Assembly: GCF_000235885.1 (NCBI RefSeq)
Contig: NZ_JH379399.1
Location: 1-48,623, forward strand
DNA: 48,623 bases
Source of the DNA: Leyella stercorea DSM 18206
Lineage (GTDB): Bacteria > Bacteroidota > Bacteroidia > Bacteroidales > Bacteroidaceae
Direction of reading: 5' to 3'
Shown here: positions 41,759 through 48,623 of the stretch, in pieces
Layout of the letters: the number at the start of each line of letters is the position of its first letter
Numbering within the stretch: the stretch's first letter is position 1
The notes under the pieces: generated by a model
What the model saw: only the letters and a program-made list of their open reading frames with translations
Databases searched by the model: none
Told to the model about the DNA's origin: nothing
Made by a program: the position numbers and the translations under genes

Positions 41759-42334
41759 TTAATACAGCAGCATGAGTCCTGCGAACGCAGCCCAGCTTAT
41801 CATCTTCATCGGGTTTATCTTCACGAACTTCGTGCCTACGAATGTTGCTACGAAAATGGCGATGCTCACCCAGAAGTTCCACGGGTTGATAGCTGGCGAC
41901 GAGAAGTTCTCGGGGGTCATAAGCAGAAGGGCTGCTGCAGCGATGAGTCCTACCACGGCAGGGCGCAGACCCGACATGATGTTCTGCACCGTCGGCGTGT
42001 TCATGTACTTCATAAATACACGGCAGATGAGAATCATAAGTATGAACGACGGCAGCACGAGGGCGCACGTCGCTGTCGCGCTACCCAAGATGGATGCCCA
42101 TTCGCCCATGCCGGCTTTGTGTATGGCGGTGTATCCGCAGTATGTAGCTGCGTTGATACTTATCGGACCTGGTGTCATCTGGCTTATAGCCACGATGTTC
42201 GTGAACTCAGGTGCTGTGAGCCACGCATGGTTGTACACCGTCTGGTTCTGTATGAGCGACAACATACCGTAGCCGCCACCGAATCCGAAGAGTCCGATCT
42301 GGAAGAACGTAAGAAATAGCTGGAGGTATATCAT
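41759..42334 (-). CDS. chrA: Chromate transporter, half-size subunit 2
   Basis: A 191-aa membrane protein of the short-chain CHR family. GLFGFGGGYGMLSLIQNQTV is the family signature, and SQMTPGPISINAATYCGY is the second. Five or six membrane helices are visible. The pair with the next gene (42396-42941) should form a heterodimer exporting chromate, or importing or exporting another oxyanion such as sulfate. The two halves lie in inverse topologies in other species. It follows its partner after a 61-bp gap filled by octamer repeats. Confidence 0.87.
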   Translation of the reverse strand: MIYLQLFLTFFQIGLFGFGGGYGMLSLIQNQTVYNHAWLTAPEFTNIVAISQMTPGPISINAATYCGYTAIHKAGMGEWASILGSATATCALVLPSFILMILICRVFMKYMNTPTVQNIMSGLRPAVVGLIAAAALLLMTPENFSSPAINPWNFWVSIAIFVATFVGTKFVKINPMKMISWAAFAGLMLLY

Positions 42335-42336
42335 TG

Positions 42337-42371
42337 TTGAATTTTGAATTTTGAATTTTGAGTTTTGAATT
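42337..42371. repeat. ATTTTGAA octamer repeats
   Basis: ATTTTGAATTTTGAATTTTG and a slightly changed unit fill the gap between the two chromate transporter genes. Such simple repeats are frequent in Bacteroidales intergenic DNA and may vary in number by slippage. Confidence 0.65.
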
Positions 42372-42395
42372 CACCATTGAATAACTCAATATTTA

Positions 42396-42941
42396 CTATT
42401 CTGTTGGTTTGATTAGGATGCCGTACAGGTAGCCGCACATTCCTGCCACTACGAGCACGTAGATAGGGTTTACGCCCAGGAGCCATATCAGCAGTGCGCT
42501 GCCTACGGGTATCCAGCAGTTGGTGAGGGCGATGCGTGCCGACTTTGCCAGTGTGAACACGGGGGCGGCAATCAGAGCCACCACCGCAGGGCGTATGCCG
42601 TTGAATGCCGATGCCACCACAGCGTTGTCCTGGAACTGGTGGAAGAACATTGCGATGAGCAGGATGATGAGGAACGAGGGGAGGGTGACGCCGAGCGTAG
42701 CGCAGATGGCACCGGCGAGCTTGCGCATACGATAGCCGATGAACACACTCATGTTCACTGCCAATGCGCCCGGGCACGATTGCGCCACGGCGATAAGGTC
42801 GAGAAACTCCTCGCGCGTCATCCATTTGTGCCTGTTCACCACTTCTGCCTCTATCTGTGGTATCATTGCGTAGCCACCGCCGAGCGTGAAGATGCCTATC
42901 TTGAAGAACACGCGGAACGCTGCTAAGTAAAAGTTCTGCAT
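42396..42941 (-). CDS. chrA: Chromate transporter, half-size subunit 1
   Basis: A 181-aa membrane protein with the CHR signature FKIGIFTLGGGYAMIPQIEA and VAQSCPGALAVNMSVFIGYR. It is the upstream partner of the gene at 41759. In Bacteroidales these paired genes are common, often without obvious chromate resistance, so the true substrate is open. A TACCTTTG -7 box lies on the minus strand at 43036-43029. Confidence 0.87.
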   Translation of the reverse strand: MQNFYLAAFRVFFKIGIFTLGGGYAMIPQIEAEVVNRHKWMTREEFLDLIAVAQSCPGALAVNMSVFIGYRMRKLAGAICATLGVTLPSFLIILLIAMFFHQFQDNAVVASAFNGIRPAVVALIAAPVFTLAKSARIALTNCWIPVGSALLIWLLGVNPIYVLVVAGMCGYLYGILIKPTE

Positions 42942-43050
42942 ACTGTTTTGCTATGAAATCGCCTTTATTGTTAGTTCTGTGAAGTGTATTTCGGGCGTTA
43001 TGCCCGAAGCGTGCACTTCTGTCGTCTGCAAAGGTACATTATTTAAAGCA

Positions 43051-43089
43051 AACTCCCACAGAATTTCGCTAATTCTGTGGGAGTTTTTT
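43051..43089. terminator. Hairpin after purL
   Basis: AACTCCCACAGAATT and AATTCTGTGGGAGTT form a perfect 15-bp stem, with TTTTTT on the plus-strand side. On the purL side it is followed by TGCTTTAAAT, so it may work in both directions but best on the plus strand. Confidence 0.75.
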
Positions 43090-43132
43090 ATGTTTCGCGG
43101 TTGCGAAACGTTGTTAAGTTTGAGAGTTGTCG

Positions 43133-46100
43133 TTACTGTTTCTCAATCCACTGGCGTGCGTTTACGAATGCCTCAATCCACGGAGTCACGTCGTCCTGAC
43201 GACGGTCAGCCGGGTACCAGGCGTTCTGCCATGGGAAGATGGCACGCTCCAAGTGCGGCATCATTGCCAAGTGGCGTCCGTCAGCCGAGCAGATACCAGC
43301 CACGTTGTAGTCGGAACCGTTCGGGTTGCCCGGATACTCGGCGTAGTTGTAGCGAGCCACAACGTTGTACTTGTCCTCTGACTCTGGCAGCGAGAACTTG
43401 CCCTCGCCGTGAGCTACCCAGATGCCGAGCTTGTCGCCGCTGAGCGATGAGAACATCACGCTATTGTTCTGCGGAATTTCAACACCGAGGAAGTTGCTCT
43501 CGAACTTGTGCGAGTCGTTGTGCAGCATACGTGTGCGCTTCTCGTGGTCGGGGTTGATGAGGTTCAGCTCTACCATGAGCTGGCAGCCGTTGCAGATACC
43601 GAGCGAGAGAGTGTCCTTGCGAGCATAGAACTTGTCGAGTGCCTCCTTAGCCTTCGGGTTGTAGAGGAATGCGCCTGCCCAGCCCTTAGCCGAACCGAGA
43701 ACGTCCGAGTTGGAGAAGCCACCGCAGAAGACGATCATGTTCACGTCCTCGAGTGTCTCGCGACCGGTGATAAGGTCGGTCATCATCACGTCCTTCACGT
43801 CGAAGCCTGCGAGGTAGAGCGAGTAAGCCATCTCGCGCTCGCCGTTCGTGCCCTTCTCGCGGATGATTGCAGCCTTGATGCCCGACGCTGTGCGGCGGTC
43901 AGCCGAGATGCCGTAGCTCTCGAGCGAGCCCTTGAACGACGGGTGGAACTGCATTTCAACCGGCTGCTTCTTGTAGTTGTCGCGGCGCTTTGCAGCACAA
44001 CCGTTGAAGCTCTGGTCGCGGTCGAGCAGGTACGATGTCTTGTACCATGTGTCGCGCAGTGCGTCGATGTCGAATGTATGTGTGTACTCGTCCTTCTTGA
44101 TGACGATGGTGCGTTCTGCCGGAGTGGGGTAACCGATCTTTGCGTAGCCGATGCCGTTCTCCTCCATGTACTCCTTGAACTCCTCCTTGTACTTGTCCGA
44201 AACCTGAACAACAACGCCCGGGTTCTCGGCAAGCAGCATCTTGATGACGTCGTTGCCCGCGAGGCTGTGGAGGTTGACGTGCATACCGCCTTCAGTGTTG
44301 GCGAAGCACATCTCGAGCAATGTGGTGATCAGACCGCCTGCAGAGATGTCGTGACCTGCCATAATCCAGCCCTTCTCTATCATCTCCTGAACCGCGTTGA
44401 AGCAGTCGGCGAAGTATTCCGGGTTCTTCACGGTCGGTACGTCGTCGCCCACGAAGCCGAGGCTCTGTGCGAATGCGCTACCTCCGAGTCGCTGCTCGTC
44501 GAACGAGAAGTCGATATGGTAGAGTGATGAGTTCTTGTCGTTCACGAGTACCGGCGAAACAACCTTGCGGATGTCCGATACTTCGCCGCCTGCGCTCACG
44601 ATTACTGTGCCCGGAGCGATGATCTTCTCGCCGTTCGGGTACTGCTGGGTGAGCGACAGAGAGTCCTTACCGGTCGGTACGTTCACCTTCAGAGCCAAGC
44701 AGAACTCGCTGAGAGCCTTCACAGCACTGTACAGACGAGCGTCCTCGCCCTTCTGCGAGCGGCACGGCCACATCCAGTTGGCAGAGAGCGAAAGGCTATT
44801 GAGTCCGTCGGCGAGCGGTGCCCAAACGATGTTGGTCAGAGCCTCTGCTACAGAGAGTACAGAACCTGCCTCGGGTGATGCCAAACCAGCTTGCGGAGCG
44901 TGTCCGAGAGCCGTAGCGATACCCTTCTTGCCGCGGTAGTCGAGTGCTACAACACCGCAGTCTGAGAGCGGCAGCTGAATCTCGCCCTGACACTGCTGGC
45001 GTGCTATCTTACCGGTTACGGAGCGGTCCACCTTGTTTGTCAACCAGTCCTTACAAGCCACAGCCTCAAGCTGCAGCACGCGGCTTACGTATTTGTCGAG
45101 AACGTCGTCCTTGCCGTTCTCCGATGTCTCTTCGTGTGTATATTCAGCGTCGCGGTAGTGGCGCTCTACGGTCTCGTCGCGCATGATGGTCTTCGGCGAG
45201 TGACCGAACATCTGAGCCACGTCGAGGTCGAAAGGCTTCACGCCGTCGCCCTGCTTGAATGAGAAGTGGGCGTCGCCGGTTGTTTCGCCCACAACGTACA
45301 GCGGAGCACGCTCGCGCTCTGCGATGCGACGTACGTGGTCGATGTGCTTCTCGTCGATGAGCAAGCCCATGCGCTCCTGGCTCTCGTTGGCGATTATTTC
45401 CTTTGCAGACAGTGTCTTGTCACCGATAGGCAGCTTGCTCATATCAATCTCGCCACCGCACTCCTCTACAAGTTCCGAGAGACAGTTGAGGTGACCAGCC
45501 GAACCGTGGTCGTGGATAGAAACCACCGGGTTCACATCCTCTTCGCACAGGGCGCGAACGAGGTTGTATGCACGCTTCTGCATCTCGGGGTTGGCACGCT
45601 GCACGGCGTTCAGCTCGATGCCGTTGCTGTAGCGACCAGTGTCAACAGAAGATACCGAACCGCCACCCAAGCCGATGCGATAGTTGTCGCCACCTACAAC
45701 GACAACCTTGTTGCCCTTCTGCGGTTCCTTCTTCAGACAGTCGCGCTTTGTGCCGTAGCCTACGCCGCCGGCGAGCATGATTACCTTGTCGTAAGCGTAC
45801 TTCTCTGCGCCTTCCTGATGCTCGAAGGTGAGCACCGAACCGGTGATGAGCGGCTGACCGAACTTGTTGCCGAAGTCTGACGCACCGTTAGAAGCCTTAA
45901 TGAGAATCTGCTCCGGTGTCTGGTACAACCACTTGCGTACGGGCATGATGTCCTCCCAGTCGCGTGTGAGGTTGTCGTCGTCCTTAAGACGCGGATAGGC
46001 TGTCATGTACACGGCTGTTCCGGCGATAGGCCATGAGCCTACACCGCCGCCCATACGGTCGCGAATCTCGCCACCGGTACCGGTAGCTGCACCGTTGAAC

Positions 46101-46870
46101 GGCTCCACGGTAGTCGGGAAGTTGTGTGTCTCTGCCTTCAGCGAGATAACGCTCTCGATGTCCTTCACCTGGAAGTAGTCGGATGTCGACTGGTCGTGCG
46201 GTGCGAACTGCTCCACAACCGGACCCTGCGCGAAAGCCACATTGTCTTTATATGCAGAGAGAATCTTGTTGGGGTTCTCCTTTGTTGTCTGCTTGATCAT
46301 AGCGAACAGCGACGACTCCATCTCCTTGCCGTCGATGATGAACGTACCGCCGAAAATCTTGTGGCGGCAGTGCTCAGAGTTGATCTGTGCGAAACCGAAG
46401 ATTTCAGAGTCTGTCAACGGGCGGCCAAGCTCCTTCTCTATCTTGTGCAGATACTCAATCTCCTCGGCTGAGAGTGCCAGACCCTCCTGCTCGTTGTATT
46501 CTTCTATGTTCTCCACGCGCTTGATTGGTTCCGGCTCGTGGTTCACTGTGAAGATGTCTTGGTCGAGACCCTCGTACATGCGCTGCAACATAGGGTCGTG
46601 GTCGGCATCTTTCGAGCTTACGGGGAAGTACTCCTCAATACGCGAAATGCCGTGGAGGCTCATATTCTGAGTTATCTCTACGGCATTCGTACTCCATGGA
46701 GTAATCATTTCGCGGCGTGGACCCACAAAGAAGCCCTCGACAGTCTCACCCTCGATGAGAGTGGCACCGCCGTAAAGCCAACACAGTTCATTGATCTCGT
46801 CTTGTGAGAGCTTGTGATCTGCTGCTGTAGCAATCACGCTCTTGCTTGGAGTCATGAAAAATAGAATCAT
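43133..46870 (-). CDS. purL: Phosphoribosylformylglycinamidine synthase, large single-chain form
   Basis: A 1,245-aa enzyme for the fourth step of purine synthesis, which makes FGAM from FGAR, glutamine and ATP. The N-terminal PurS-like part is followed by two AIRS-type synthetase halves (LKAETHNFPTTVEPFNGAAT with the ATP motif, GGGVGSWPIAGTAVY). The C-terminal glutaminase domain has LGICNGCQLMVELNLI with the Cys nucleophile and WVAHGEGKFSLPE with the His and Glu. The length equals that of the gamma-proteobacterial form, not the split PurL/Q/S form. The start at 46870 (MILFFMTPSKSVI) suits the family. A -7 box (TAACTTTG) is on the minus strand at 46921-46914. Confidence 0.96.
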   Translation of the reverse strand: MILFFMTPSKSVIATAADHKLSQDEINELCWLYGGATLIEGETVEGFFVGPRREMITPWSTNAVEITQNMSLHGISRIEEYFPVSSKDADHDPMLQRMYEGLDQDIFTVNHEPEPIKRVENIEEYNEQEGLALSAEEIEYLHKIEKELGRPLTDSEIFGFAQINSEHCRHKIFGGTFIIDGKEMESSLFAMIKQTTKENPNKILSAYKDNVAFAQGPVVEQFAPHDQSTSDYFQVKDIESVISLKAETHNFPTTVEPFNGAATGTGGEIRDRMGGGVGSWPIAGTAVYMTAYPRLKDDDNLTRDWEDIMPVRKWLYQTPEQILIKASNGASDFGNKFGQPLITGSVLTFEHQEGAEKYAYDKVIMLAGGVGYGTKRDCLKKEPQKGNKVVVVGGDNYRIGLGGGSVSSVDTGRYSNGIELNAVQRANPEMQKRAYNLVRALCEEDVNPVVSIHDHGSAGHLNCLSELVEECGGEIDMSKLPIGDKTLSAKEIIANESQERMGLLIDEKHIDHVRRIAERERAPLYVVGETTGDAHFSFKQGDGVKPFDLDVAQMFGHSPKTIMRDETVERHYRDAEYTHEETSENGKDDVLDKYVSRVLQLEAVACKDWLTNKVDRSVTGKIARQQCQGEIQLPLSDCGVVALDYRGKKGIATALGHAPQAGLASPEAGSVLSVAEALTNIVWAPLADGLNSLSLSANWMWPCRSQKGEDARLYSAVKALSEFCLALKVNVPTGKDSLSLTQQYPNGEKIIAPGTVIVSAGGEVSDIRKVVSPVLVNDKNSSLYHIDFSFDEQRLGGSAFAQSLGFVGDDVPTVKNPEYFADCFNAVQEMIEKGWIMAGHDISAGGLITTLLEMCFANTEGGMHVNLHSLAGNDVIKMLLAENPGVVVQVSDKYKEEFKEYMEENGIGYAKIGYPTPAERTIVIKKDEYTHTFDIDALRDTWYKTSYLLDRDQSFNGCAAKRRDNYKKQPVEMQFHPSFKGSLESYGISADRRTASGIKAAIIREKGTNGEREMAYSLYLAGFDVKDVMMTDLITGRETLEDVNMIVFCGGFSNSDVLGSAKGWAGAFLYNPKAKEALDKFYARKDTLSLGICNGCQLMVELNLINPDHEKRTRMLHNDSHKFESNFLGVEIPQNNSVMFSSLSGDKLGIWVAHGEGKFSLPESEDKYNVVARYNYAEYPGNPNGSDYNVAGICSADGRHLAMMPHLERAIFPWQNAWYPADRRQDDVTPWIEAFVNARQWIEKQ

Positions 46871-46913
46871 ACTGCTTGTATATTGTTTTGGATGAAAAAC
46901 ATTTTGTTGTCTG

Positions 46914-46921
46914 CAAAGTTA
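46914..46921 (-). promoter_or_regulatory. Probable purL -7 box
   Basis: TAACTTTG on the minus strand, 44 nt before the start codon. The -33 box is not clear. No purine riboswitch is visible between it and purL. Confidence 0.5.
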
Positions 46922-47023
46922 CGACTTTTTAGCAAAATGAGCGCATGTTTGCATGGTTATTTTGATTATTTGATAGATAGATTGTGAATATTCTCGAGTG
47001 TGTAGGTAAAGGGCAGAGCATCC

Positions 47024-47153
47024 GCATCGGTCGACGCGGATGTCTGCGACGGTCGACGCGGATGTCTGCATCGGTCGACGCGGATGTCTGCATCGGTCGA
47101 CGCGGATGTCTGCAACGGTCGACGCAGATGTCTGCATCGGTCGATGCGGATGG
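47024..47153. repeat. 22-bp tandem repeat array, six units
   Basis: Units starting at 47028, 47050, 47072, 47094, 47116 and 47138 are each 22 bp, based on CGGTCGACGCGGATGTCTGC. Every unit contains GTCGA. The array ends directly at the stop codon of the histidine kinase gene and lies upstream of purL. Reading frames through it are only repeats of a few residues and are not genes. The period equals that of the array at 34585. Confidence 0.85.
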
Positions 47154-47154
47154 T

Positions 47155-48582
47155 TTAAGCTCTGAGTGTGAACTCGAATCTAAGTCCTCCCTCCTCGTTG
47201 TTGTGTGCGCTGATAGTTCCGCCGTGCAACAGTACGGCGTTCTTCACGATGGCGAGCCCGAGTCCGGTGCCGCCCATCTTGCGCGAGCGTCCTTTGTCCA
47301 CGCGGTAGAAGCGTTCGAAGATGCGTGACAGATGCTCCGATGGCACGCCCACGCCGTTGTCGGAGAAGGTGAAGTGCCACTTGCGGTGGTCGTCGAACAG
47401 CTCGTCGGAGCTTAGCTCTGCGTCTATGGTTATCGTTGTGCCCACACCGGCGTAGGCGATGGCGTTGTCGGTGAGGTTGCGGAACACGCTGTAGAGCAGA
47501 CTCGTGCTGCCGCGCACCACGATGTTCGGCTGCAAGCGGTTGCAGAACTTCATCTCCTTCTGCTGCAGTTGCAGTGCCGTCTCCTTCTGTATGTTCGATA
47601 CGATGTCCGATATGTTCACGTTCTCCTCGCTCATCATCTCCGGTGCGTCGTCCATGCGGTTGAGCGTAGAGATGTCCTGCAGCAGCGAGGTGAGGCGTTG
47701 GCTCTGTGCGTAGCTACGCTGCAGAAACTGCTCGCGTGTGCTATCGTTGATGTTCGGGTTCTCGAGTATGGTCTCCAGATAGCCCTGTATGCTTGCCACG
47801 GGTGTCTTCAGCTCGTGTGCTATGTTCTGCGTGAGCTGTCGTTTCAGCACGTCCTGCTCGCGGCGTGTGGTCTGCAATCGCTTGTATATCTTGATGATAC
47901 GCTCGGCTATCTCGCCCAGTTCGTCGTTGGGGAACACGGCGAGGTCTTCCGTGTCGAGCGACTCGTTGTGGTCGGCTCTTGAGGCGAACGTGCGTAGCTT
48001 CGTGATGTTGTCGCTCAGTCGGCTGATGAAGCGGTAGAGTATGATGGTGAGCAGCAGTATGGCTCCTATGGCGAACCAGATGTAGTGCTGGTCGGCTTGC
48101 AGCGAGCGTGCGAGGTCGCTCGTGTAGGGCAGGGCGGAGCGTATGATGAGCTGCTGCTTGGGAAAGTAGGTGGCAGAGTAGAAGAAGTCGCCGTGTACGG
48201 TCTCGCTATTGCGGTCGACGGTCGAACCTGCACCGTGCTTCAGTGCCGCTGCTATCTCCGGTCGTGTAGAGTGGTTGTTGATGTGCGAGTAGTCCTTCAG
48301 CTTGCTGTCGTAGAGCACATCGCCATTGGCGCGTATCAATGTCACGCGTATATTCTGTATGTAGTGGGTTTCTACATAGCGGTCGAGCGCCTCCTCCGAG
48401 AAGTCGGGGAAGAGGCGCAGATATTCCTCCATGCGCGAGTTGTAGTCCTGCAACTTCAGGTTGAGCGTGTCAATCTTGAACTGTTTCTCGCGCTCCTGCT
48501 GGAACACGATGAACGCCACGGCGAACACAAGGAACACCGAGAGGATGCTGAGGTATAGTTTTTTGCCGACAGATATCTTCAT
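47155..48582 (-). CDS. PhoR-like sensor histidine kinase
   Basis: A 475-aa two-component sensor starting at MKISVGKKLYLSILSVFLVF. Two membrane helices (residues about 9-25 and 150-170) enclose a periplasmic sensor part of about 120 residues. HAMP follows, then the H box IAHELKTPVASIQGYLET with the phosphorylated His, the N box FRNLTDNAIAYAG and the G boxes FSDNGVGVPSEHLS and RKMGGTGLGLAIVKNAV. No response regulator gene is in the window; it should lie to the right, upstream on the minus strand. The layout is like PhoR of Bacteroidales, which suggests phosphate or envelope sensing, but the signal is unknown. A longer frame from 48609 adds nine unlikely residues. Confidence 0.92.
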   Translation of the reverse strand: MKISVGKKLYLSILSVFLVFAVAFIVFQQEREKQFKIDTLNLKLQDYNSRMEEYLRLFPDFSEEALDRYVETHYIQNIRVTLIRANGDVLYDSKLKDYSHINNHSTRPEIAAALKHGAGSTVDRNSETVHGDFFYSATYFPKQQLIIRSALPYTSDLARSLQADQHYIWFAIGAILLLTIILYRFISRLSDNITKLRTFASRADHNESLDTEDLAVFPNDELGEIAERIIKIYKRLQTTRREQDVLKRQLTQNIAHELKTPVASIQGYLETILENPNINDSTREQFLQRSYAQSQRLTSLLQDISTLNRMDDAPEMMSEENVNISDIVSNIQKETALQLQQKEMKFCNRLQPNIVVRGSTSLLYSVFRNLTDNAIAYAGVGTTITIDAELSSDELFDDHRKWHFTFSDNGVGVPSEHLSRIFERFYRVDKGRSRKMGGTGLGLAIVKNAVLLHGGTISAHNNEEGGLRFEFTLRA

Positions 48583-48593
48583 AATTAGTAATT

Positions 48594-48620
48594 TAGGAGG
48601 GTATGGCATCCTGCCATACC
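48594..48620. repeat. REP-like palindrome at the window end
   Basis: TAGGAGGGTATGGCATCCTG with CCATACC is a further diverged palindrome of the family at 38785. It sits just upstream of the histidine kinase start, so it may lie in an intergenic space within an operon. Confidence 0.65.
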
Positions 48621-48623
48621 CAC

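Noticed and set aside
41759..42941. Chromate transporter broken into two by frameshift
   Set aside because: Both parts have their own start, complete CHR signature and stop. Paired half-size ChrA proteins are known in many bacteria.
47024..47153. CRISPR array or a small repeat-protein gene
   Set aside because: The 22-bp units follow each other without spacers. Frames across them (both strands) give only repeated short peptides without a start context.

Overview
The window looks like chromosomal DNA of a Bacteroidota member, order Bacteroidales, most probably Prevotella in the broad sense. The evidence is promoters of the TTTG-N19-21-TAnnTTTG type, few Shine-Dalgarno sequences, a secreted nuclease with a type IX secretion-like tail, BspA-like leucine-rich repeats, and the order surE / parA-parB-DUF5683-mltD-relA, which is familiar from Bacteroidales. 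Most of the window is a moderately GC-rich housekeeping background. Two A+T-rich accessory islands interrupt it.

Island 1 (about 136-5,665) is a self-contained peptide-modification system. Behind a promoter and a roughly 360-nt structured RNA leader ending in a terminator come: a 150-aa precursor with twin-arginine signal, lipobox, acidic surface-export motif, Gly/Ser linker and 17 Cys in CXXX repeats; a radical SAM/SPASM maturase; a SPASM-only partner; two exported proteins with DnaJ-like CxxC zinc motifs; a small CXXX-system accessory protein; and dedicated tatA and tatC. The predicted product is a radical-SAM-modified Cys-rich lipopeptide, exported folded by its own Tat translocase and displayed on the cell surface. 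The island is flanked by a 33-bp direct repeat. The right copy is the first unit of a 33-bp tandem array in the promoter of a DUF4143-type ATPase gene.

From 7.3 to 10.6 kb lie a MITE-like element and a minus-strand group, yraN-birA-pyrH-endonuclease I. Island 2 (about 10,750-17,060) starts with a second copy of the same RNA leader, followed by a NusG-like (UpxY-type) antiterminator, an LPP20-like protein, a DUF4384-like protein, a frameshifted LRR-caspase gene, two small unknown genes, and a clear tatC remnant with an internal deletion. Both islands therefore run from this leader to tatC, which suggests related modules whose cargo has been exchanged.

The rest is mostly core: tadA, a dicarboxylate-type symporter, a DUF349 protein, corA, a GDSL esterase, an alpha/beta hydrolase, lpxB, surE, parA-parB, a DUF5683 protein, mltD, relA/spoT, an LRR-GH20 hexosaminidase, a MerR regulator divergent from alaS, a lone sugar-phosphate transferase, gpmI, an M28 peptidase, a pair of half-size chromate transporters, purL and a PhoR-like histidine kinase. 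Intergenic spaces carry several repeat families: REP-like palindromes built on GGCTACGGCA/TGCCGTAGCC, 22-bp tandem arrays, AAGCCGAACTAAGCCT repeats and 7-8-nt simple repeats. I see no tRNA, rRNA or CRISPR array.
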